A DNA stretch of 64,000 nucleotides, from NCBI RefSeq assembly GCF_030413595.1, contig NZ_CP129238.1:3534001-3598000 (forward strand). The letters run 5' to 3'. The position numbers and the translations under genes were made by a program. Below, piece after piece: positions 1 through 8,837 of this stretch. The notes beneath the pieces are model-generated. The model was given only the letters and a program-made list of their open reading frames with translations, made no database searches and was not told the origin of the DNA. The stretch's first letter is position 1, and the number at the start of each line of letters is the position of its first letter. The DNA is from Planococcus liqunii (lineage in GTDB: Bacteria > Bacillota > Bacilli > Bacillales_A > Planococcaceae).

Positions 1-1134
1 GGCGCTGCCTATAATATTGCCGGCTGCTGTTCCCAGGTTGGTGAGAACGACCACCAAAAGGACCCGTGTGACTTTATTATCCCAGAAGCCTTTCAGCGTA
101 AAGACATCTCTCGACAATGTTTCAAAATCGCCGACATTCGGGCGTCTCACGTAAGCCTGCATCAGGCCCGAGAACCAACCGGCAGCAAGCAGTGGATGCA
201 GTGCGCCGACCGGCCCTCCGACAAAGGCGGTCAAAATCGCCAACGGATGGCCAAATGCCAATGCGGCGCCGATTGCGCCAAGTGAAGCGGTCCACAGCAC
301 CCAACTGATGGTGCCGTCAATGCCCGCTGCCGGGTTGTTGTAAAACGTGATGGCCAGCAGCGCGATTAAAAGAATTGGCAGCGCCCATCCGATAATGGTC
401 GGCCATTTCGATTTCGGCGGCACTTCGGACAGCGCTTTTAAATCATGGTCGTTATGGATCTCTTTCGTAATCCCCGGCACATGGGCGGCGCCAAGAACAG
501 CCACCACTTTATCGCCCGGCGCATCTTTGATTTTCTGCGCCAAGTATTGGTCGCGTTCGTCGATCAGCGGTTTTTTCAGCCTCGGAAACGATTGCGTAAA
601 ATCGTTCAGTACTGCATTCAGCGTATCTTGTGATTTCATTTTTTCCAGGTCTTCCTCGGAAATCGTCTCTTTGCTGAAAATGCTGAAGAACACCGACGTC
701 AATAGCTGCGCTTTCCCCATAAACCCGATATTGCTCCAAATCCGCGAGAACGTCACTTGGATGTTGCGGTCAGCAAGCACCAGTTCTGCCCCTGTTTCTT
801 TGGCTGATGCGATTCCCTGAATCATTTCCTGGCCCGGCTTGATACCGAACTGGTCCGCTAAGCGGTTCTGGAACGAAGAAATGGCCAGATTCATCAACAA
901 CAGGCTCGATTTCTTTTCCTTGATGACTTTGAAAATATCGGTCTCTTTCCATTTGCTGTTTTCCATGACTGACTGATAGCGCTGTGCATCAAGTTCTATG
1001 CAAACCGAATCCGGACGTTCCGTTTCGATGACCTGCTTGACTTGTTCTGCACTTTGGCGCGATACGTGCGCTGTCCCGATGAGGATCAGTTCACGGCCGT
1101 CAAGCTGGATGCGTGTAATATTTTCTTCATGCAT
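1..1134 (-). CDS. TraB/PrgY family membrane protein (3' end outside window)
   Basis: The reading frame is open to the window edge, so the C-terminus is missing; 378 codons are visible. The N-terminal half is the soluble TraB/GumN-like domain, with the GTAHVS signature near residue 21 and an acidic CIELDAQR stretch near residue 47. The C-terminal half holds several hydrophobic segments (for example WALPILLIALLAITF). Family members include PrgY, which limits peptide pheromone activity in Enterococcus; the substrate here is unknown. The start is the ATG at 1134, with GAAGGAAG upstream; the ATG at 1130 lies in another frame. Family confidence is high, function low. Confidence 0.85.
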   Translation of the reverse strand, partial: MHEENITRIQLDGRELILIGTAHVSRQSAEQVKQVIETERPDSVCIELDAQRYQSVMENSKWKETDIFKVIKEKKSSLLLMNLAISSFQNRLADQFGIKPGQEMIQGIASAKETGAELVLADRNIQVTFSRIWSNIGFMGKAQLLTSVFFSIFSKETISEEDLEKMKSQDTLNAVLNDFTQSFPRLKKPLIDERDQYLAQKIKDAPGDKVVAVLGAAHVPGITKEIHNDHDLKALSEVPPKSKWPTIIGWALPILLIALLAITFYNNPAAGIDGTISWVLWTASLGAIGAALAFGHPLAILTAFVGGPVGALHPLLAAGWFSGLMQAYVRRPNVGDFETLSRDVFTLKGFWDNKVTRVLLVVVLTNLGTAAGNIIGSA

Positions 1135-1267
1135 AAAATTTCTTCCTTCATAGAACTGATTTCTTCCCGCTGTAACGCGAAAAGACTGTCTATTTCAATA
1201 ATGAATCACAACACCAAAAATATCAATGCAGGGCTCTTCGTTTCCCGATTTTTTTCGCAGGAAAGCG

Positions 1268-2116
1268 TCACAGTTCCGGAGCATTGAACGTATCGCCGCC
1301 TTGGATGGTTCCGCTGTCAAACCCTTTATAGAACCAGCGCTTGCGCTGTTCGGAAGTACCGTGTGTAAAACTCTCCGGAACCGCATAACCGCGCGAGCGT
1401 TTCTGGATGGTGTCATCCCCGACAGCACTTGCTGCCGTCAAGGCTTCTTCCAGGTCCCCTTCTTCCAGAAGGTCCATGCCCTGTGCATGGTGCGCCCAGA
1501 CACCGGCGTAGTAATCAGCCTGCAATTCAAGCTTAACCTGCAGTTTATTGTATTCCTCTTCGCTCAGCTGGTTCCGCAGCGGCTGGACTTGTTCCATAAC
1601 ACCCAGTAAATTCTGTACGTGGTGCCCGACTTCATGGGCAATGACATAGGCCATTGCAAAATCGCCCGGCGCCTGGAACTGCTGCTGTAATTCATCGTAG
1701 AAACTTAAGTCGATGTAGAGCTTTTGGTCACCTGGACAATAGAACGGACCGACTGCCGCCCCTGCGGTTCCACAAGCAGATTCCACGCTGCCATTAAAAA
1801 GGACCAATGTCGGTTCGGCATACTCCATGCCCTGCTTCGCAAAAACTTCTGCCCAGACATATTCCGTATCCGCCAGCACCACCGATACAAAATCGGCCAG
1901 TTCCTGCTCCTGCTCGGTTTCTACGTAAGGTTCATTCGACTGCGTGCCAGAACCGGCGCCATCCAGCAGAATGCCCGGGTCGCCTCCAAGAAACGCAAAC
2001 AAAAGGACAATAAGCAAACCGCCGATGCCGCCGCCTGCTACCAGTTTCCCTCCGCCGCCTCCAGACCCTCTCCGGTCTTCGACGTTTCTGCTGCCTTGCC
2101 TGCCTCTCCACTTCAT
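1268..2116 (-). CDS. Neutral zinc metallopeptidase, YpfJ family
   Basis: 282 residues. A basic, Gly-rich N-terminus is followed by one membrane segment around residues 25-46, then an extracytoplasmic domain with the zinc-binding AHEVGHHVQ motif (HExxH) and an AxYYAGVWAHHA segment typical of the YpfJ/KPN_00273-like neutral zinc metallopeptidases. It is probably an anchored protease acting outside the membrane; its substrate is unknown. The start at 2116 has a GAGCGAA-type upstream sequence, a modest ribosome binding site. It stands alone between two unrelated minus-strand genes. Confidence 0.85.
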   Translation of the reverse strand: MKWRGRQGSRNVEDRRGSGGGGGKLVAGGGIGGLLIVLLFAFLGGDPGILLDGAGSGTQSNEPYVETEQEQELADFVSVVLADTEYVWAEVFAKQGMEYAEPTLVLFNGSVESACGTAGAAVGPFYCPGDQKLYIDLSFYDELQQQFQAPGDFAMAYVIAHEVGHHVQNLLGVMEQVQPLRNQLSEEEYNKLQVKLELQADYYAGVWAHHAQGMDLLEEGDLEEALTAASAVGDDTIQKRSRGYAVPESFTHGTSEQRKRWFYKGFDSGTIQGGDTFNAPEL

Positions 2117-2185
2117 AAAAATTCGCTCCTCGCAAATACACTTTTCTTAAGCTTATACCCCAATTAGCGCAAGTTCTAATCCACT

Positions 2186-2788
2186 TCACGGAAGCCGGTA
2201 AATCAGGAAGCGTTCGCGGAGGTCGCGCTCCATGCCCGGAAGCGGGATTTCCGCCGTCTGTTCAAACAGCGTCCGGTGTTCCAAATAGTCTACGTAATCC
2301 TCCGACGGAAAAAACAGGATCAACTCGACCTGGCGCGGCGCCTCTTCCACCGAATTTAAAATATTGTTGACAGTAGACATAAAAATCTGGATCGAAAACG
2401 GATTAAAGAAATAAAACCGGTTGTCTCCCGGCGCAACGCCATAATCCTGTGCCAGGCAGCAGCAAAAATCAATCTTCCCTTTGGCCTGTCTGTACTTCTT
2501 CTCATAATGTGCACGGTTTTCCAATGCTTCTTCGTAAAAGGCTTCATCCATCTCGACGCCGGCCGACTCCACATCAAAGCGGTGATGTACATAGAAATTC
2601 AGCCGGCCTTTGCCGCAGCCAAAATCTACGAGCCGGTCTTCAGGCGCCAGTCTGTATTCGCCGAACAGAATGTCCAGCAGCGCATACGGCGTGGGCTCGT
2701 AGCGGTTGTGGTGCAGCGAACCCGGAAAGCCTGCTTGGCTCTTCGCGGTGCGGATGTTCAATCGTTCATCGCGTTGCTGCTCATTCAC
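2186..2788 (-). CDS. Class I SAM-dependent methyltransferase
   Basis: About 200 residues with the SAM-binding motif I (VDFGCGKGRLNFY) near residue 55 and an acidic residue (GVEMDEAFY) ending strand 2, as in Rossmann methyltransferases. The NPFS segment near residue 130 may be the motif IV (NPPF/Y-like) position, so a protein or nucleic-acid substrate is possible but unproven. An ATG at 2803 lies inside the ribosome binding site (ATGGAGGG), so I chose the GTG at 2788, which has GGAGGG eight bases upstream. It is a single gene preceding the divergent lysine riboswitch. Confidence 0.75.
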   Translation of the reverse strand: MNEQQRDERLNIRTAKSQAGFPGSLHHNRYEPTPYALLDILFGEYRLAPEDRLVDFGCGKGRLNFYVHHRFDVESAGVEMDEAFYEEALENRAHYEKKYRQAKGKIDFCCCLAQDYGVAPGDNRFYFFNPFSIQIFMSTVNNILNSVEEAPRQVELILFFPSEDYVDYLEHRTLFEQTAEIPLPGMERDLRERFLIYRLP

Positions 2789-2890
2789 AGTGCTTCCCTC
2801 CATTTCAGTAAAAATAGTACGCCCTTCCCTTGCATTTGGAAAGGGAATTTGATAAAGTTTAGCTAATTCAATATTTTCTTGCTCCTGTAA

Positions 2891-3080
2891 ACACGGAGTG
2901 AGGATAGAGGCGCAAAAACCATCAGTACACGAACCGAGGAGTAATGAGATCCTGTGACGTTCCTGGAAAGGGGGATTTGCCGAAGCGGTGAGGCACTCAT
3001 GGTCGATTCCGCTGGTTCTGCATTAAACAAATGTAGGACTGTCATATAGGAAACTATATGGAGGGCTATCTGACGCACAG
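2891..3080 (+). promoter_or_regulatory. Lysine riboswitch (L box)
   Basis: The conserved L-box blocks are present in order: GAGGATAGAGGCGC at the 5' side, GGAAAGGGGGATTTGCCGAAGC, GCTGGTTCTGCATTAAACAAATGT, then GGAGGGCTATCTGACGC closing P1. This matches the Bacillus lysC leader block by block. It lies upstream of dapA and is followed by an intrinsic terminator at 3109-3140, so lysine binding should attenuate transcription of dapA. Confidence 0.93.
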
Positions 3081-3108
3081 AAACGATGGATGAACATTGT
3101 TTCTATAC

Positions 3109-3142
3109 GCAGCAACGATGCCTTCGTTGCTGCTTTTTTATT
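3109..3142 (+). terminator. Riboswitch-controlled intrinsic terminator
   Basis: A GCAGCAACGA/TCGTTGCTGC stem followed by TTTTTTATTTT sits between the L box and dapA. It is the likely expression platform of the lysine riboswitch. Confidence 0.85.
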
Positions 3143-3200
3143 TTACATGCGGCTGGTCCATCACCTCTGATTCTAAAAAAAATGAGAAAAGGGTGGTATT

Positions 3201-4082
3201 ATGAATTTCGGCCAAATTATTACAGCAATGGTGACGCCATTTGATGCAAACGGGGAAATCGACTTTCCAGCAACTAAAAACTTAGTGGAGCATTTGATCG
3301 CCAACGGATCAGATGGGCTGGTGGTGGCCGGCACAACCGGTGAATCGCCGACTCTTTCGACGGAAGAAAAAGTGCAGCTGTTCAAATTCGTCGTGGAAAC
3401 AGCCAAAGGGCGCATTCCCATCATTGCCGGAACCGGATCAAACAACACGCGCGCATCCATCTCCCTGACCAAACAAGCGGAAGACGTCGGCGTCGACGCC
3501 ATTATGCTGGTAACGCCGTATTACAATAAACCTTCACAGGAAGGCATGTTCCAGCATTTCCGGGCCATTGCCGCATCAACACGCCTGCCGATCATGCTAT
3601 ACAACATCCCGGGGCGCAGCGTCGTCAACTTGTCCGTAGATACCGTTGTCCGCTTGTCGCAAATTGACAACATCGTCTCCATCAAAGAAGCGAGCGGCAA
3701 CTTGGACGCCGCGGCTGAAATCATTGAACGCACCGACGATTCCTTCACGCTTTACAGCGGAGACGACAGCTTGACCTTGCCGATTCTTTCGATTGGAGGC
3801 AACGGCATCGTCTCAGTCGCGGCGCATATCATCGGAAACGAAATGAAAGACATGATCACGAACTTCCGAAACGGCAACAATACAGCGGCTGCAGCAGCAC
3901 ACCGCAGGCTTCTGCCGGTCATGAATGCCCTGTTTGCTGCACCAAACCCGGTGCCGGTAAAAACTGCCTTGAATTTGTCAGGCGTAGAAGTCGGCAACGT
4001 CCGCTTGCCGATGATTCCATTGAACGAATCTGAAACTCTGACATTGCGTCAGGTATTGTCGTCTGGCAGAGTCAATTCCTAA
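3201..4082 (+). CDS. dapA: 4-hydroxy-tetrahydrodipicolinate synthase
   Basis: 293 residues, the usual DapA length. It condenses pyruvate with aspartate semialdehyde at the entry to the diaminopimelate/lysine branch in the cytosol. Visible landmarks are GTTGESPTLS near residue 44 (the TT pair of the active site), MLYNIPGRS with the catalytic Tyr near 134, and VSIKEASG with the Schiff-base Lys near 162. The start ATG has a weak AAGGGTGG upstream. An upstream L box and a downstream terminator frame it as a monocistronic, lysine-repressed gene, separate from other dap genes. Confidence 0.96.
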   Translation: MNFGQIITAMVTPFDANGEIDFPATKNLVEHLIANGSDGLVVAGTTGESPTLSTEEKVQLFKFVVETAKGRIPIIAGTGSNNTRASISLTKQAEDVGVDAIMLVTPYYNKPSQEGMFQHFRAIAASTRLPIMLYNIPGRSVVNLSVDTVVRLSQIDNIVSIKEASGNLDAAAEIIERTDDSFTLYSGDDSLTLPILSIGGNGIVSVAAHIIGNEMKDMITNFRNGNNTAAAAAHRRLLPVMNALFAAPNPVPVKTALNLSGVEVGNVRLPMIPLNESETLTLRQVLSSGRVNS

Positions 4083-4110
4083 TTGGATTCAATAAATGAA
4101 GAATAAGCAG

Positions 4111-4145
4111 AAAACCGCTGAAGCCAACGCTTCAGCGGTTTTTCT
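4111..4145. terminator. Bidirectional terminator between dapA and the RsbR-like gene
   Basis: An AAACCGCTGAAG stem with its complement, with A- and T-tracts on both sides, serves the convergent dapA and RsbR-like genes. Confidence 0.85.
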
Positions 4146-4146
4146 C

Positions 4147-4989
4147 TTACTTCATTTCAGTCAGTTTTTTAAATGCCTGTTTCAAGCTTCCACCCAGCGC
4201 CAGCTGATTGACGTCGATTCCGAGCTGGACCATGGTTTGGGCGATTTCCGGGCGGATGCCGGTCAAGACGGCTTTGACGCCGATCAGGTTCAAGGATTGC
4301 GTTAGCTTGATGATTTGCTCGGCAACCATTGAATCGACTTTAACGACACCCGACAAGTCGATGATGAGCACGGAAACCTGCAGGCGGCCAACAGCAAGCA
4401 GGGTTTTTTCGAGAATGTGCTGTGCGCGGTCCACTTCAATGGCTCCAACAATCGGCAAAATGGCAATTTGGTCATTCACCGGGACAACCGGTGATGACAA
4501 CTCCAGGAATTCTTGCCGGGCAACTGCCAAATTCTTCTGATAGCTGTTGATATACGTTGAACTGTAAGAATGGGCAGCATGGTCCAGCAGGGAATGGAAA
4601 AACTCCATCACCTCAAACAGGATTTCCAATGGCATCTTTCTATGCAGGGCTTCTGTTTTAATGACCTTGCCGATATGCTTGCGGTACAAATGCGTCTCTG
4701 CCAAGGCACTATCAAGCGACATGCCTTCTTTCAAAAAATGATTCCCCGTAGCTTCCCCCCATGTGGAAATTTCCTTAAAGACCGTTTCGGGATCGGTATA
4801 ATTTTGAATCGATTTTCCCAACAGCTTGATAAAGCCCATCCGAAACTGAGAGACGGCTTCCAAAAATTCTTTGTATTGCCCCCGTTCTTCGTTGCTGGCA
4901 TTTTTTAAAGTTTCTTCTTGTATAAGTTCGGCTATTAAACGCTGGTCTTGTTCCACGCGCTCCCCAAGCAACCTGATCTCTTTATCCAT
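4147..4989 (-). CDS. RsbR-family stressosome protein (STAS domain)
   Basis: 280 residues. The N-terminal ~160 residues are helical, as in the RsbR sensor domain, and the last ~115 form a STAS domain (IAILPIVGAIEVDRAQHILE ... GIRPEIAQTMVQLG). It resembles the RsbRA-RsbRD paralogues that build the stressosome and release RsbT to switch on SigB. At the position of RsbRA T171 it carries Ser (VDSMVAEQ), while the T205-equivalent (GIRPEIAQT) is kept. The longest frame begins at 5007, but GGAGG with a 5-base gap points to the ATG at 4989. No rsbS or rsbT is beside it. Confidence 0.85.
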   Translation of the reverse strand: MDKEIRLLGERVEQDQRLIAELIQEETLKNASNEERGQYKEFLEAVSQFRMGFIKLLGKSIQNYTDPETVFKEISTWGEATGNHFLKEGMSLDSALAETHLYRKHIGKVIKTEALHRKMPLEILFEVMEFFHSLLDHAAHSYSSTYINSYQKNLAVARQEFLELSSPVVPVNDQIAILPIVGAIEVDRAQHILEKTLLAVGRLQVSVLIIDLSGVVKVDSMVAEQIIKLTQSLNLIGVKAVLTGIRPEIAQTMVQLGIDVNQLALGGSLKQAFKKLTEMK

Positions 4990-5102
4990 CCTGACCTCCA
5001 TAAGCACTATTCGTAAGATTTGTTAATTAATTATAACTGCCTCGAAACGCCACGGATACCTTTCTGCAAATATATTTCCATGGGTTTTCAGCCCTTCCTA
5101 CA

Positions 5103-5146
5103 GAAAAAAGCCTTTCCAGTGAAAAAACACTGAAAAGGCCTGGTTT
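5103..5146 (-). terminator. Terminator of the RsbQ-like/PAS-GGDEF operon
   Basis: On the minus strand a GCCTTTTCAGTG/CACTGGAAAGGC hairpin (one mismatch) is followed by TTTTTTC, just downstream of the PAS-GGDEF stop codon. Confidence 0.8.
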
Positions 5147-5167
5147 TGCAAAATGGCCGGTTTACTC

Positions 5168-6109
5168 TTATGCTACCGTAACCCGGTTCCTGCCTGCATT
5201 TTTCGAAGCATACAACGCTTCATCCGCGCGGGCAAACAAAGAGTCTGCATTGTCGCCGGTTTCAAAAATGGCCACACCGATACTGACTGTAACCGGTATA
5301 TGAACCCACTCGCCATGTTCAATTTTCCGGCGAAGCTCTTCAGCAAACGCCTCGGCTTTCGGTTTGGCCGAATCCGCCAAAAGAATGACAAATTCCTCTC
5401 CGCCCATACGGGCAGCAATGCCGTGTCCGGTTGCTTCGTTCAGCAGCTTCCAGGATAATTCCTGCAACACGGCATCTCCCATCTGGTGGCCGTATGTATC
5501 ATTGACGCGTTTAAAAAAATCGATATCAATGATGAGAAGCGCCAAAGGCAGGCCGGCTTCTGCCTGGCCTGCCAATTCCGACAATGCCTCTTCCAGATAA
5601 CGCCGGTTTTTCAGGCCGGTCAACGGGTCGGTAGTCGTCATCTGCTGCAGGTTGGCGTTCAATTCTTCCAGCTCCCGCTGCTTCTGCTCGACTTCGGCCA
5701 GCAAGTTCTGCAGCTTGGCATAGGCTTCCACCGCTTCCTGGTTGATTTTTTCTGCATTGCGCTTGGCCAGCAGCAATTCCTTTTCATATTCGCCGCGGAT
5801 CGTCATCGGGATCAAGGCACATTCGTAAAGGCCATTCCGTTTGACCGTGTTCATCAGCACCGGAACCGGTCCGGCCGCGCCTTTTAAAGTCAAAAACATT
5901 TCATCGACTCTTCCGTGCAACGCAATGGAAGGCATAAAGTACGTTTGGAAATAGACACGGGAGGCGACGGTCAGCAGGTTATGGACATTGCCGGGTACGT
6001 GCTTTTCTGCACCGGCCAATTCCCGCATGGCCGCGTTCATCTCGATAATCTTGTAATTTTCATCAATCACCAAATAGCAAAATGGCGCCAAGTTCAGTTG
6101 CTCATCCAT
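5168..6109 (-). CDS. PAS-GGDEF diguanylate cyclase
   Basis: 313 residues with no membrane segment. A PAS-like domain (residues ~1-110, starting LAPFCYLVIDENYKIIEMN) leads through a coiled coil (~120-155, Glu/Lys/Gln-rich) into a GGDEF domain (~155-313) with DPLTGLKNRRYLEE, DIDFFKRVNDTYGHQMGD and the active-site signature MGGEEF. These are all features of an active diguanylate cyclase. No RxxD inhibitory site sits five residues before GGEEF, so product inhibition is not expected by that route. The ribosome binding site AGGAAGGGG precedes the ATG. It lies 15 bp behind an RsbQ-like gene, so the two are probably co-translated; the PAS domain may take the role of the RsbP sensor. Confidence 0.9.
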   Translation of the reverse strand: MDEQLNLAPFCYLVIDENYKIIEMNAAMRELAGAEKHVPGNVHNLLTVASRVYFQTYFMPSIALHGRVDEMFLTLKGAAGPVPVLMNTVKRNGLYECALIPMTIRGEYEKELLLAKRNAEKINQEAVEAYAKLQNLLAEVEQKQRELEELNANLQQMTTTDPLTGLKNRRYLEEALSELAGQAEAGLPLALLIIDIDFFKRVNDTYGHQMGDAVLQELSWKLLNEATGHGIAARMGGEEFVILLADSAKPKAEAFAEELRRKIEHGEWVHIPVTVSIGVAIFETGDNADSLFARADEALYASKNAGRNRVTVA

Positions 6110-6124
6110 CCCCGGATCCCCTTC

Positions 6125-6928
6125 CTAGTTTTCCAAGTATTCCTTTATCATCCTTACCGTTTCTTCCGAATCGCTGATATGCGGATTATGCCCTGCCGCA
6201 TTCATCAACCTTAACCGGCTTCCTTTAATATTCTCGTGGACATACTGTCCCACTTCCGGCGGCGCGATGGCATCAAAGCGCGTCTGAAGAATCAGTGTAG
6301 GAACCGAGACTTTCGAAAGTTCGGAGCGGACGTCTGACGTAAAAGTCACTTCCGCAAACTGGCGTGCAATCACGGGATCGTTGGAACACAGGATTTCTTC
6401 AAAATCTGCTGCCAGATGCGGGCGGTCTTCGTTTTGCATGACGACTGGCGCCAAGTATTTTGCCCATTCTTTATAATTGATTTCCATCATATCGAGCAGC
6501 TCATCAATATCGGATTTTTCAAAGCCGCCGTGATAATCCGGTTCGTTTAAATAATAAGGAGAAGGCGCAATCATGATCATCTTATCGATCAAGCCCGGAC
6601 GTTCAATGGAAGCAAGCATGCCGATCATGCTGCTGACTGAGTGGCCGACAAACACAATGTTTTCCAAATTCAGCGCATCGCATAAATCGAACAAATCCTG
6701 CTTGTATCCGTGCAAGCTTCCGTATCGTTCCGTAGTGTAAGCCGATTTATCGCTTTTCCCTGCTCCCACGTAATCGAATAGCACCACCCGGTACTTTTCT
6801 TCGAAAGCCGGTGCAATGTCACTCCAAACATATTGGTCACAGCCGAAGCCGTGCCCAAAGACCAGCATTTGCTGCCCTTGCCCGAACAACCGGACGTTAT
6901 TGCGTTTTAAAATGTCTGTATCCACCAT
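6125..6928 (-). CDS. RsbQ-like alpha/beta hydrolase
   Basis: 267 residues of alpha/beta hydrolase fold with the RsbQ pattern: oxyanion-region GHGFGCDQYVW, nucleophile elbow GHSVSSM, acid in QTRFDAIAPP, and histidine in NAAGHNPHIS. RsbQ in Bacillus is needed for RsbP, a PAS-PP2C phosphatase, to report energy stress; the same family gave the plant D14/KAI2 receptors. Here the downstream partner is PAS-GGDEF, not PAS-PP2C. The longest frame starts at 6958, but AAAGGGG upstream of the ATG at 6928 sets the start there. I infer that it makes or transfers a ligand for the adjacent PAS domain. Confidence 0.85.
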   Translation of the reverse strand: MVDTDILKRNNVRLFGQGQQMLVFGHGFGCDQYVWSDIAPAFEEKYRVVLFDYVGAGKSDKSAYTTERYGSLHGYKQDLFDLCDALNLENIVFVGHSVSSMIGMLASIERPGLIDKMIMIAPSPYYLNEPDYHGGFEKSDIDELLDMMEINYKEWAKYLAPVVMQNEDRPHLAADFEEILCSNDPVIARQFAEVTFTSDVRSELSKVSVPTLILQTRFDAIAPPEVGQYVHENIKGSRLRLMNAAGHNPHISDSEETVRMIKEYLEN

Positions 6929-7091
6929 AAAAACACCCCTTTGTAAATTCCAAAACAAGCCATTCTGCTTTTAAACAGTAAGTCCCATCATACCACTAAA
7001 AGAAGAAATGCACGGTTTTATACCAATCTTACTATATGCTGACACCGAAAATGAACAAAAAGATGCGGTAACTTATACAAGGGGACATGTC

Positions 7092-7130
7092 AAAAAAGGC
7101 AGTTGCGAATTGGATCCAACTGCCTTCCTT
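7092..7130 (-). terminator. Terminator of the zinc-starvation operon
   Basis: On the minus strand an AAGGCAGTTG/CAACTGCC hairpin is followed by TTTTTT, downstream of rpsN. Confidence 0.8.
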
Positions 7131-7194
7131 ATGTTGAATTGCCTATTTTGAAAAATCACCTGACTTCAGCACTCCAGTGTCCGCTTTCAGTCCG

Positions 7195-7464
7195 TTACCA
7201 GCTCGCTTTTTTCACTCCAGGAATCTGCCCTTTATGTGCGAGGTTTCTGAAAGCGATGCGCGACATTCCGAATTTCCGCAGGTAAGCTCTCGGCCGCCCG
7301 GTCTGTGAACAGCGGTTTTTTAAGCGGATCGGGTTTGAATCTTTCGGCAGTTTTGCCAGTGCAGCGTAATCGCCATTATCCTTCAACTCTTTCCGTCGCT
7401 CTGCAAATTGCGCGGCCATTCTTCTTTGTTTGTGGTCTTTTGCTATCTTCGATTTTTTAGCCAT
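7195..7464 (-). CDS. rpsN: 30S ribosomal protein S14, zinc-independent paralogue
   Basis: 89 residues, the long form of S14 (the zinc form is about 61), beginning [20 protein letters not shown]. The CxxC zinc knuckle is absent; only one Cys is present ([20 protein letters not shown]). In Bacillus the equivalent gene (yhzA) is derepressed by loss of Zur so that zinc-containing S14 can be replaced. It is last in an operon with a CobW GTPase and a zinc-free L33, which fits that role. Confidence 0.95.
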   Translation of the reverse strand: MAKKSKIAKDHKQRRMAAQFAERRKELKDNGDYAALAKLPKDSNPIRLKNRCSQTGRPRAYLRKFGMSRIAFRNLAHKGQIPGVKKASW

Positions 7465-7507
7465 CTTTTGCTCCTCTTAAAAATATTCACTGCGATTAAT
7501 GTAAGTT

Positions 7508-7657
7508 TTATTTCGTTTCCCGGTGCAGCGTCATTTTTCTAAGCCGGGGACTGTATTTCTTTAACTCAATCCGCTCGGGATTTTTCCGCTTGTTTTTTGT
7601 GCTCGTGTAATTCCGGTCTCCAGTTTCCGTGCATGCTAAAATGATATTTACTCTCAT
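7508..7657 (-). CDS. rpmG: 50S ribosomal protein L33, zinc-independent paralogue
   Basis: 49 codons, reading [18 protein letters not shown] through to TLHRETK. It is a full-length L33, but three of the four zinc-ligand cysteines are replaced (ACTETG instead of CxxC, KKYSPR instead of a second Cys pair). AGGAGGAG precedes the ATG. It lies between the CobW gene and rpsN, all on the minus strand and under the Zur-box promoter, so it is a C-minus paralogue made in zinc shortage. Confidence 0.93.
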   Translation of the reverse strand: MRVNIILACTETGDRNYTSTKNKRKNPERIELKKYSPRLRKMTLHRETK

Positions 7658-7696
7658 TTTTTCTCCTCCTTGGTAAATTGCTTTTCACTTCAAGCA

Positions 7697-8803
7697 TTAA
7701 CATGCAGGCAGCTGATCCTTTAATAATTTCCAATCCGATGCGAGCTCTTCAGCGGTCAGCAAGCAGCCGTCCAGCTGTCCGGCAAGTACGCTTGGATTGA
7801 TGCCGATTCCGATCAATACAAGTTCCGTCATTTTGATGCCATCTTCCGCTTCCCACGTCCCGGCCCTTTCGATACTTAAAGAAGGTCCGGCTTGAGATAA
7901 CAGGATGGCCGTCTCGTTGCGGGTAGCCAGCCATAAGAAACCTTTCGCCCGAATCACTTCCACCGGCCAGCCGAGCATCCACTTTTCCAGGCGCTCCGGA
8001 TGGAACGGCTTTTGGCTGCGGTAAACAAAAGAAGAAATGCCAAATTCCTCGCTTTCGGGAATGTGTTCGTCATTCAACTCCTTGATCCAGCCGGCACTTT
8101 GGCTCGACTTTTCAAAATCAAAGCGGCCGGTGTTCAGGACTTCGCCTAATGCGACTTGCGAATAGGCCGCTTCAAGGATCCGGGCTTCCGGATTCAGGGC
8201 GTGAAGGGCTCTTTTCAATTCCAGACGCTTTTTTTCCGGCAGCAAATCGGTTTTGTTCAAAACAAGCACATCGGCAAACTCAATTTGGTCAATCAGCAAA
8301 TCGGCAATTTCCCGTTCGTCGGCTGCATCCGCCTGCTGTTTCCGGTCCACCAGCGTTTCCCCGGATGCAAAATCCTGCCAGAAGGCATTGCCGTCCACCA
8401 CCGTAACCATCGTGTCCAGCCGGCAGAACTTCAGCAAGTCCACATTCAAAGTTTCATCTATGTAGGTAAATGTCTGGGCTACCGGAACGGGTTCACTGAT
8501 TCCGGAAGACTCGATGACGATATAGTCAATCCCTCCGCTCTTAGCGAGTTTTTCCACTTCTAAAATCAGATCTTCCCGAAGCGTGCAGCAAATGCAGCCG
8601 TTTTGCAGTTCCACCAATTTTTCTTCAGTCCTTAAAAAGTTCTTCTGTTTGACCAAAGAAGCGTCAATGTTCACTTCGCTCATGTCATTCACAATGACCG
8701 CCACTTTCAGATTTTCGCTGTTCTGCAAGATGTGGTTCAATAATGTCGTTTTTCCGGAACCTAAATAGCCGCTCAAAACCGTCACCGGTATTTTGTCTTC
8801 CAT
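7697..8803 (-). CDS. CobW/COG0523 GTPase, YciC-like zinc metallochaperone
   Basis: 368 residues. The G1 loop [14 protein letters not shown], the GCICCTLR metal-binding CxCC motif near residue 72, ESSGISEP and the NKTDLL G4 motif define the COG0523 family; the C-terminal ~100 residues are the CobW_C domain. With zinc-independent ribosomal proteins downstream and a Zur box upstream, it is best read as the YciC type that allocates zinc under limitation. The frame extends to an ATG at 8815, but its AAAGG would abut that codon; the ATG at 8803 fits the usual [11 protein letters not shown] start. Metal identity is inferred from context. Confidence 0.9.
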   Translation of the reverse strand: MEDKIPVTVLSGYLGSGKTTLLNHILQNSENLKVAVIVNDMSEVNIDASLVKQKNFLRTEEKLVELQNGCICCTLREDLILEVEKLAKSGGIDYIVIESSGISEPVPVAQTFTYIDETLNVDLLKFCRLDTMVTVVDGNAFWQDFASGETLVDRKQQADAADEREIADLLIDQIEFADVLVLNKTDLLPEKKRLELKRALHALNPEARILEAAYSQVALGEVLNTGRFDFEKSSQSAGWIKELNDEHIPESEEFGISSFVYRSQKPFHPERLEKWMLGWPVEVIRAKGFLWLATRNETAILLSQAGPSLSIERAGTWEAEDGIKMTELVLIGIGINPSVLAGQLDGCLLTAEELASDWKLLKDQLPAC

Positions 8804-8837
8804 CGCCGAATTCATCCTTTCGTCTCGCTTCGTTTAT

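Noticed and set aside
2863..3078. 71-codon minus-strand frame
   Set aside because: It lies antisense to the lysine riboswitch, whose conserved blocks explain the sequence; no ribosome binding site.
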